From Psychroserpens sp. SPM9 (lineage in GTDB: Bacteria > Bacteroidota > Bacteroidia > Flavobacteriales > Flavobacteriaceae): a DNA stretch of 64,000 nt. Numbering within the stretch: position 1 is the stretch's first letter; each line of letters opens with the position of its first letter. Under the pieces are notes generated by a model, which saw only the letters and a list, made by a program, of their open reading frames with translations, was not told the origin of the DNA and did not search any database. The stretch spans positions 124,001 through 188,000 of the forward strand of contig NZ_JANZNR010000006.1 in assembly GCF_025153525.1 (NCBI RefSeq), in the 5' to 3' direction. A program made the position numbers and the translations under genes. This document shows, one piece after another, positions 57,806 to 64,000 of the stretch.

Positions 57806-58693
57806 ATGAAAGATTTAAAAAAAGAAGATATAAGCCAAGACGTTTTCGATTTATACGATGATTACGCGCATAATAAACTTAACCGCAGACAGTTTGTTGA
57901 AAAACTTTCTTTATATGCGGTTGGCGGTGTTACTGTGGCATCACTTTTAAGTTTTATGTCGCCTAATTATGTAGACAGTTTACTTGTAAAACCAAATGAC
58001 CCAAGCTTAGATTCAGAATATATCAACTACGAATCCCCAAAAGGTGGCGGTACAATAAAAGGACTATTATCCAAACCAAAAGACTTAAAAACCAAATTAC
58101 CTGGCGTTGTTGTTGTTCATGAAAACAGAGGATTAAACCCTTATATTGAAGATGTAGGTCGGCGTACAGCAAAAGCCAAATTTATTAGTTTGGCTCCCGA
58201 TGCCTTATCGCCTTTAGGTGGCTATCCTGGAAATGACGACGACGGAAGAACCTTGCAAAAGAAACGTGACCGAGCAGAAATGCTTGAAGATTTTATTGCT
58301 GCCTACAAGTATTTAAAGTCGCATAAAGATTGTAATGGTAAAGTAGGTGTTGTAGGCTTTTGTTTTGGCGGATGGATTTCTAATATGATGGCTGTGCGAT
58401 TACCAGATTTGGGAGCTGCTGTGCCTTATTACGGCAGGCAACCCGCTGATGAAGATGCCAAGAAAATTAAAGCGCCACTACTATTACAATATGGAGAGTT
58501 AGATACTCGTGTCAATGAAGGCTGGCCTGCTTTTGAAGCCATACTTAAAGCCAATAAGATAGAGTATCAAGCCTATATTTATCCTGGAGTAAATCATGGT
58601 TTCCACAATAATACAACGCCAAGATATGATAAAAAAGCTGCCGAATTATCCTGGAAAAGAACTTTAGAATTTTTTAAAAAACACTTAGCTTAA
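57806..58693 (+). CDS. Dienelactone hydrolase-family protein with Tat-like leader
   Basis: A 295-residue alpha/beta hydrolase. The triad is Cys186 in GFCFGGW, Asp233 in YGELDTRV and His264 in GVNHGFH. The N-terminal 55 residues are an extra segment with a twin-arginine-like motif (NRRQFVEKL, Arg27-Arg28) and a hydrophobic stretch, suggesting export by Tat or an anchor. In the family Cys acts as nucleophile to open lactones; the true substrate is unknown. Confidence 0.92.
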   Translation: MKDLKKEDISQDVFDLYDDYAHNKLNRRQFVEKLSLYAVGGVTVASLLSFMSPNYVDSLLVKPNDPSLDSEYINYESPKGGGTIKGLLSKPKDLKTKLPGVVVVHENRGLNPYIEDVGRRTAKAKFISLAPDALSPLGGYPGNDDDGRTLQKKRDRAEMLEDFIAAYKYLKSHKDCNGKVGVVGFCFGGWISNMMAVRLPDLGAAVPYYGRQPADEDAKKIKAPLLLQYGELDTRVNEGWPAFEAILKANKIEYQAYIYPGVNHGFHNNTTPRYDKKAAELSWKRTLEFFKKHLA

Positions 58694-58764
58694 TGAGCTT
58701 ATATTTTTAATTTTACATGATATTTGGAAACCAAATTATAGAAACAAAAAACATCCTTTTTAAA

Positions 58765-59187
58765 ATGAAAAAATCCTTATTTGCTATCTTATTTTTCTCT
58801 TGTTTGATCATATCATGTATTCCAGATGATAGTGATTCGGGAGGTGATGATGGACCAATTACTGCTAATATTCGATTTGAAGTTGTTACAACTAGAAATT
58901 CTGAAGCGGTAATTACAACGACGATTGACAATGAAACAGACACCGAAAATGTTGAAAACTTACCTTTTAGTTTAACCTATTCTCAAACGGAAATAGAAGC
59001 TGGAACCTATCTTAGATTAACTTACCTTGAAAATGGAAGTTATAGTGTTTCTGAAGAAGGCTCTAGCTGGACAGATTACAGTGCAGTTTTAACAATATAT
59101 ATAAATAATAGTGTTGCTGCCACTGAAACATTTGACATTACTGAAGACAATTCCGGAGTGAAACAAATTGATTTAACAATCAACTAA
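58765..59187 (+). CDS. Small hypothetical lipoprotein
   Basis: A 140-residue predicted lipoprotein. The start is ATG 58765: MKKSLFAILFFSCLIISC ends in a lipobox. The frame extends to 58717 but the signal begins here. The mature part starts with an acidic surface-export-like stretch (IPDDSDSGGDDG) and is otherwise beta-rich, with DTENVENLPFSLTYSQTEIE. No family recognised. The GyrI-like gene starts 4 bases after its stop, so they may be co-transcribed. Confidence 0.75.
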   Translation: MKKSLFAILFFSCLIISCIPDDSDSGGDDGPITANIRFEVVTTRNSEAVITTTIDNETDTENVENLPFSLTYSQTEIEAGTYLRLTYLENGSYSVSEEGSSWTDYSAVLTIYINNSVAATETFDITEDNSGVKQIDLTIN

Positions 59188-59191
59188 TAGC

Positions 59192-59824
59192 ATGAAACAC
59201 GAATGGCGTAAGCTGGAAAAGAATCTCTATCTTCCTAAGGCAAAACCTGAAGTTATAGATATTCCTGCCTATAAGTTTATCACTATCCATGGTGAGGGCA
59301 ATCCTAATACTGAGCATTTTAAAACCCATGTCGAAGCGCTTTATAGCATTTCTTACGCTATTAAAATGAATCTCAAAAAATTACCAATGCCACCTAAAGG
59401 ATATACCGATTATACGGTCTATCCTTTAGAAGGTGTTTGGGATATTAATGAAGCTGCTAAAAAGAACTTCAACGGTCAAATCAATAAAGACGACCTCGTT
59501 TTTACGTTAATGATTAGACAACCTGATTTTGTAGAGTCAAACTTTTTTAACGAAATGCTTGAGCTTACGAAAAAGAAAAAGCCAAATCCGCTTTTAGACC
59601 ATCTCCAGTTGGAAATAATTTCTGAAGGAAAATGTGTTCAAATGATGCATATAGGCAGTTATGATGACGAACCTGCCAGCTTTAAAACTATGGAAGCCTT
59701 TGCTGAAGATCATAAGCTTTCCAGACTTTCTAAAATACATCGCGAAATCTATATTTCCGATTTTAGAAAAGTAGCTCCCGAAAAATTAAAAACAGTATTA
59801 AGATTCCAGGTTACTACTGAATAG
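59192..59824 (+). CDS. GyrI-like small-molecule-binding protein
   Basis: A 210-residue protein with a GyrI-like ligand-binding domain. The segments HEWRKLEKNLYLPKAKPEVID, YKFITIHGEGNPNTEHF and LQLEIISEGKCVQMMHIGSYDDEP fit this SOUL/GyrI-type fold. No DNA-binding domain is present, so it is not a BmrR-type regulator. Its 3' end overlaps the converging lipoprotein by 11 bases. Confidence 0.88.
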   Translation: MKHEWRKLEKNLYLPKAKPEVIDIPAYKFITIHGEGNPNTEHFKTHVEALYSISYAIKMNLKKLPMPPKGYTDYTVYPLEGVWDINEAAKKNFNGQINKDDLVFTLMIRQPDFVESNFFNEMLELTKKKKPNPLLDHLQLEIISEGKCVQMMHIGSYDDEPASFKTMEAFAEDHKLSRLSKIHREIYISDFRKVAPEKLKTVLRFQVTTE

Positions 59825-60452
59825 TATAGGTATCCAAACGTCTAATAATTGCTGGTATTTCATTGCTTACATACGAAGACGTATCATAAATTAACCCAAA
59901 CCCATCCGCATAATAAAAACGGTCTAATCCAGGAGACGGATCATTATCTGGTGATAATAAGGCATAACGTTCGGAGTTGATACAGATAAAACTTCCAGCC
60001 TCAACATTCATCGTACTTTCACCTTCAACTAATTGTTCTACAATATCTCCCCAGGCATTCTCACTCAACACCCGAAGCGAAAAATCATTATTGGTAAATT
60101 TGACAGTTCCATCACTTCTAACGAGGTTTCCATTATCCTCTCTTAAATATTCAAAATGCTCACCATTAGGGTTGCAAAACGTGATACCTTCTTCATTTCC
60201 GGTCGTTAATCGTCTAAATTTAAAGTAGGTGTCTCCAAATAGCTCTTCCGTAGATATAATACTAACAGAATCAATCACTCCTGTATCTTCGTAGAGTTGT
60301 GTATTGCTATTATATCTGTAATTTTTATACACCCAAGAGTTCCCAACCGTTAAAGCATAAAAATTAGCTTCAGGAGTTTCTGGTGTTGTACTATCGTTTG
60401 AACAAGAAAAAGTGAATGTAAGCGCACATAAATAAAGCAAAATACGTTTCAT
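59814..60452 (-). CDS. Hypothetical lipoprotein
   Basis: A 212-residue predicted lipoprotein with a lipobox at FSC (Cys17). The body has an alternating strand pattern (NFYALTVGNSWVYKNYRYNS, GESTMNVEAGSFICINSERY) common to many Bacteroidota surface lipoproteins, and no motif I recognise. It is transcribed alone, opposite the GyrI-like gene. Confidence 0.75.
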   Translation of the reverse strand: MKRILLYLCALTFTFSCSNDSTTPETPEANFYALTVGNSWVYKNYRYNSNTQLYEDTGVIDSVSIISTEELFGDTYFKFRRLTTGNEEGITFCNPNGEHFEYLREDNGNLVRSDGTVKFTNNDFSLRVLSENAWGDIVEQLVEGESTMNVEAGSFICINSERYALLSPDNDPSPGLDRFYYADGFGLIYDTSSYVSNEIPAIIRRLDTYTIQ

Positions 60453-60602
60453 AATAATTGGTTTAAAGTTAATTGATTAATAAACGTAACTATGTGCTAT
60501 ACGATAAAATGGGTTGGTTGATTGTAAGAATAACGTTACATAATCAAGTTTATTGTTTTACTTATAAAAAAATCCGCAGTAAGAACCGCAACAACTAACC
60601 TA

Positions 60603-61955
60603 CTAAATCAACTCTTTCACGTCCTCAAAATCGAGTCCGCCATAATTCCCAGAACTCATCAACAACAAAGCCTTGTTATTAAAGTCTTTTGAAAAGAGGT
60701 ACGATTTAAAATCTTCAGGATGGGTATAAATTATCAAATCATCACGTTCAAAGGCATTAGCGATTTGCTCGTGCGTAACTTCATCGAGTTTTTTAATGGC
60801 TACGGCATGAGGCGAATAAAAGACTACAGCAACATCAGCAGCATTTAGAGCACCTTTATACTCCTTTAAAAATTCGGCATTTAAACTACTATAAGTGTGC
60901 AATTCTAAACAGGCAACTAAGGTTCTATCAGTATACTGCTCTTTTACAGCTTTAGTCGTAGCTTCCACTTTACTCGGGGAATGTGCAAAATCTTTATAGG
61001 CGACACTTGTAGCACTTTCAGCAATTTTTTCTAAACGCTTACTGGCGCCTTTAAAGGTGGAAATTGCTTCATAAAAATCATCTTCATCAATTCCCATATG
61101 CTGACAAATCCATTTGGCTCCAGCGAGATTATTAAGGTTGTGCTTTCCGAAGACTTCAATAGGCAAATCACCTTCTGGCGTTGCCAGTAATGTTTGTCCG
61201 TTCTCAACCCGATATTCAGGAGTTTGATAGGCTAATTTTCGAATCGGATTGTCACTAGCTTCTACCACCTTTTTAACTTCTGGATCTTCTTCGTTGTAAT
61301 TAATACTACCACCTTGAACAATACTATCTACAAAAATGGAAAATTGCTCAACATAGTTCTCATAAGTAGGAAACACATTAATATGGTCCCAGGCAATACC
61401 ACTCAACAAGGCGATATTAGGTTTGTATAAATGAAATTTTGGTCGTCTATCTATAGGTGAACTTAAATATTCATCACCTTCGAGTACTATAAAATCATTG
61501 TCTTCTGTAAGTTTTACCATCACATCAAAACCTTCCAATTGCGCACCAACCATATAATCGACATCGCGATCGTGATAATGCATCACATGTAAAACCATTG
61601 AAGTAATGGTCGTTTTACCATGACTTCCTCCAATAACCACTCGTGTTTTATGTTTGGATTGCTCGTATAAAAATTCGGGATAACTATAAATTTTAAGTCC
61701 TAAGTCTTGAGCCTTTAACAACTCTGGGTTATCGGCTTTAGCATGCATCCCCAGAACGATGGCATCTAAATTTGAAGTAATTTTTTCGGGAAACCATCCA
61801 AAGGTTTCCGGGAGTAATCCTTTCGCATCTAATCGGGATTTTGAAGGTTCAAAAATAGTATCGTCACTTCCCGTGACCTTATAGCCTTTATTGTGTAAAG
61901 CTAGAGCGAGGTTATGCATAGCACTTCCACCAATAGCAATAAAATGTACATTCAT
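60603..61955 (-). CDS. mpl: UDP-N-acetylmuramate:tripeptide ligase (Mpl)
   Basis: A 450-residue Mur-ligase. It re-attaches the recycled L-Ala-gamma-D-Glu-meso-A2pm tripeptide to UDP-MurNAc. The N-terminal domain has the HFIAIGGSAMHNLALAL Rossmann start; the central ATPase domain has the P-loop GGSHGKTT (109-116) and the ALLSGIAWDHINVF segment; the third domain follows. The MurC-like family name could also be used, but the start and MurC-versus-Mpl features (SAMHN-LAL) favour Mpl. A promoter lies just upstream. Confidence 0.9.
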   Translation of the reverse strand: MNVHFIAIGGSAMHNLALALHNKGYKVTGSDDTIFEPSKSRLDAKGLLPETFGWFPEKITSNLDAIVLGMHAKADNPELLKAQDLGLKIYSYPEFLYEQSKHKTRVVIGGSHGKTTITSMVLHVMHYHDRDVDYMVGAQLEGFDVMVKLTEDNDFIVLEGDEYLSSPIDRRPKFHLYKPNIALLSGIAWDHINVFPTYENYVEQFSIFVDSIVQGGSINYNEEDPEVKKVVEASDNPIRKLAYQTPEYRVENGQTLLATPEGDLPIEVFGKHNLNNLAGAKWICQHMGIDEDDFYEAISTFKGASKRLEKIAESATSVAYKDFAHSPSKVEATTKAVKEQYTDRTLVACLELHTYSSLNAEFLKEYKGALNAADVAVVFYSPHAVAIKKLDEVTHEQIANAFERDDLIIYTHPEDFKSYLFSKDFNNKALLLMSSGNYGGLDFEDVKELI

Positions 61956-61974
61956 TGGTTGAATTTTGTAAATT

Positions 61975-62003
61975 CAAATATAGCTGTTTTTTGGCATTCC
62001 AAA
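61975..62003 (-). promoter_or_regulatory. mpl promoter
   Basis: On the minus strand TTTG (62000-62003), a 17-base spacer and TATATTTG (61975-61982) fit the Bacteroidota consensus, with the mpl ATG at 61955. The leader would be about 10-15 bases. Confidence 0.6.
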
Positions 62004-62023
62004 AGTCACAAACTCCAAAGATT

Positions 62024-62977
62024 CTAGAGTTGCTCTATCTGTGCTTTCTCTTCTGTAAAGACCTCAATTTTTGGCAAGTCGGCAATTGCTTTATTAATCC
62101 ATTTTAAAGCACTTTCCTTTTGGCTTTTATTTTTATAAATCTGAGCCAATCTGTAATAGGCCCAAGCCTTTGGCACACCATCTTTTGCTGAATAGTTTTC
62201 GATATAGACCAACAAGCATTTTTCACCCTTTTCTAACTGAATATTATACTCTGCACATACTTTTCCTATTTGGTAGTGCATGGCATTTCGCTGGTGTTTT
62301 TCGCCTGAGGCTTCTAAATTTCCAATAGCTTTTTCAGGCTGATTTTCTTTTTCGTACAAATTGGTTAACTTATCAAAACAGGTTAATGAGCCGCCAACAT
62401 TAATCGCCAGTTTATAATACTTTTCGGCTAATTCTGGTTCATCATCATATTCGTAAATATAGCCTTTAGCCAAATAGCCATCAACTTTTGACAAGGCTTC
62501 CAATTCATTGGCATACTTGAGGGATTTGCGCTTACTACCTCCAACAATTCCTGGTAATTGCATATACAATTCAACGAGCGCCCAGCGTGTATCAATGTGT
62601 TTTGGGTCGAGTTCTGCAGCTTTTAAAAACGCCTCTTTAACATCACCAATAATTCCTAAAGCTTTCAGTTTACTAACGCTTAGTGCTTTCATCCCTAAAG
62701 CGCCTCCATATTTGTAATGGTAATTAGCATTGTTTGGCTTGCGTTCCACTAATTTCTTATACTGATCTATAGCTTCATCCCATTTTTTTTGATGACCATA
62801 GGCATCGCCAAAAAGTTCTATTCCAGTCAAATCATTTTGATGGCTTTGAACATAGCTTGACAAGAGCGTTTCGGCCTTTTTAAATTGCTGTTTTGCAATG
62901 AGAGATTTAGCCGTATCGATTGTTGACTGACCAAAGGTCAAAACAGGTAGAAAAAAAAGGAAAATTAAATACCTCAT
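62024..62977 (-). CDS. Tetratricopeptide-repeat protein, secreted
   Basis: A 317-residue protein with a signal peptide (MRYLIFLFFLPVLTFG) and several TPR-type helix pairs, for example KKWDEAIDQYKKLVERKPNNANYHYKYG (shown in part, about 65-90) and AYYRLAQIYKNKSQKESALKW near the C-terminus. TPRs mediate protein-protein binding, and the partner is unknown. It is upstream of mpl on the same strand with a promoter between, so a separate transcript is likely. Confidence 0.87.
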   Translation of the reverse strand: MRYLIFLFFLPVLTFGQSTIDTAKSLIAKQQFKKAETLLSSYVQSHQNDLTGIELFGDAYGHQKKWDEAIDQYKKLVERKPNNANYHYKYGGALGMKALSVSKLKALGIIGDVKEAFLKAAELDPKHIDTRWALVELYMQLPGIVGGSKRKSLKYANELEALSKVDGYLAKGYIYEYDDEPELAEKYYKLAINVGGSLTCFDKLTNLYEKENQPEKAIGNLEASGEKHQRNAMHYQIGKVCAEYNIQLEKGEKCLLVYIENYSAKDGVPKAWAYYRLAQIYKNKSQKESALKWINKAIADLPKIEVFTEEKAQIEQL

Positions 62978-63168
62978 ACTAATAGTTACGCAAAATAGGT
63001 GCCTTTAGTTTTTTAACCATACACTATGGTATTGTTTTTGATTTTAAAGAAACAAAGATAGGTACTTTACTATTAAAATTATTAACTTCACTCAACCAAA
63101 CGACACAATGACTCATTTGTTGTTTTTTCGATTGATTTTAAGATTTAAATTATCCGAAAATTGAAATT

Positions 63169-64000
63169 ATGAAGCCAATTATAAGCGTATTAATGATTAT
63201 ACTTTTTGCCAATTTTACAACTGCTCAAACTCCTGAAGATTTTTCTGAACTTTGGAAAAAAGTCAGTGATTTTGAAAGTGAAGGTTTACCAAAATCGGCA
63301 TTAGAGATTGTTAAATCTATTGAAAAGAAAGCGAAAGCCAGCAACAATACACCTCAAGAAATCAAAACCCTACTCTACCGAAGCAAATACGCTTTAACCC
63401 TAGAGGAAGATGCACAATTAAGCATTTTAAACGAATTTAAAGCTGCCATTTCTAAAAGTGAAACACCTACTAAAAATGTGCTTCAAAATATATTGGCGAC
63501 TTTATATTGGCAGTATTTTAACCAAAACAGATGGAAATTTTATAATCGAACCAAAACTGCTGAAAAAGTTGATAAAACCGATTTTAGAACTTGGGATTTA
63601 GAAACCTTATTCGAAACAATTCAAACGCATTATCAAGCTTCATTAGAAAACGGACTCCTTCTTCAGCAAACGAGTTTAGACACCTATGATGCGCTATTGA
63701 TTGAGCAAACTAATTCTAAAATCTACAGACCTACACTTTTTGATTTATTGGCTCATAATGCGCTTCAGTTTTATAAAACCGATGAGAATACGATAACCAA
63801 ACCTGCTTATAAATTTGAAATTGACACGCCAAAACTATTAAACTCGGCCGCCAATTTTGCAACTATGCGTCTGACTTCTAAAGATTCAACATCTTTACAA
63901 TTACAAGCTTTAAAATTGTATCAGGATCTGATAAAATTTCATTTAAAAGACACCTCACCTGAAGCCCTCGTTGACGTCGACATTGAACGTTTAAAATTTG
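63169..64000 (+). CDS. Alpha-2-macroglobulin-like protein, N-terminal part
   Basis: The first 277 residues of a protein cut by the window edge. A signal peptide (MKPIISVLMIILFANFTTAQ) is followed by a helical N-terminal region with LWKKVSDFESEGLPKSALEI and NILATLYWQYFNQNRWKFYN. These match the start of the very long Bacteroidota alpha-2-macroglobulin-type proteins, which are thought to trap proteases. The MG2 and later domains are beyond the window. The frame has no stop before 64000. Confidence 0.75.
   Translation, partial: MKPIISVLMIILFANFTTAQTPEDFSELWKKVSDFESEGLPKSALEIVKSIEKKAKASNNTPQEIKTLLYRSKYALTLEEDAQLSILNEFKAAISKSETPTKNVLQNILATLYWQYFNQNRWKFYNRTKTAEKVDKTDFRTWDLETLFETIQTHYQASLENGLLLQQTSLDTYDALLIEQTNSKIYRPTLFDLLAHNALQFYKTDENTITKPAYKFEIDTPKLLNSAANFATMRLTSKDSTSLQLQALKLYQDLIKFHLKDTSPEALVDVDIERLKF

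Noticed and set aside
63016-63030. Palindrome ACCATA-CAC-TATGGT upstream of the TPR gene
   Set aside because: A single 6-bp palindrome in AT-rich DNA without a second copy; could be an operator but chance is likely.

Overview
This window reads as the chromosome of a low-GC member of the Flavobacteriaceae (phylum Bacteroidota). Supporting signs are SusC/SusD outer-membrane proteins, a type IX secretion sorting domain, Bacteroidota promoter elements (-7 TAnnTTTG, -33 TTG or TTTG), few Shine-Dalgarno sites, and the gene order pyrE / birA / rsfS-ftsH / LUD-cdsA-psd-acyl-CoA-binding protein. The genus cannot be fixed from the sequence alone. No rRNA, tRNA, CRISPR array, prophage or insertion sequence was found.

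Layout. (1) 1-5.6 kb: end of a sensor kinase, a CpcT/CpeT-like lipoprotein, a guanidino-group hydrolase (CtlX), an M14 peptidase and a Nudix hydrolase. (2) 5.7-14.8 kb: pyrE, birA, rsfS-ftsH, a phospholipid operon (LUD protein, cdsA, psd, acyl-CoA-binding protein, M28 peptidase), then a second guanidino-modifying enzyme. (3) 14.8-19.7 kb: citrate synthase, a DUF481-like outer-membrane protein, enolase and carA. (4) 20.0-37.7 kb, all on the minus strand: the fused str-S10-spc-alpha block, rpsL to rplQ, with fusA, secY, infA, rpmJ and rpoA. It starts at a very clear promoter (37727-37757) and ends at a terminator (19922-19953). A second terminator overlaps a promoter between rpsK and rpsD, so rpsD-rpoA-rplQ look like a separate unit. 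(5) 37.8-48.1 kb, plus strand: a BamA/TamA-like outer-membrane protein, a SusC-SusD pair with two small surface-type lipoproteins, and a T9SS-exported arylsulfotransferase-like protein. (6) 48.1-64 kb: rlmB, rhomboid protease, rarA, a minus-strand run of envelope proteins with a YjjG-type phosphatase and a polysaccharide deacetylase, radC, small enzymes and lipoproteins, mpl, a TPR protein, and the start of an alpha-2-macroglobulin-like protein.

Most of the window is core housekeeping in conserved order. The least explained parts are the SusCD locus with no carbohydrate enzymes, the CpcT/CpeT-like lipoprotein, and the structured spacers inside the ribosomal-protein block. The spacers include a hairpin-rich gap between rpsJ and rplC, a terminator plus promoter ahead of rpsD, and a 32-bp element repeated upstream of both rpsM and rpsK. 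I see no convincing new multi-gene system. The best candidates for undescribed biology are these RNA-level signals and the SusCD locus.
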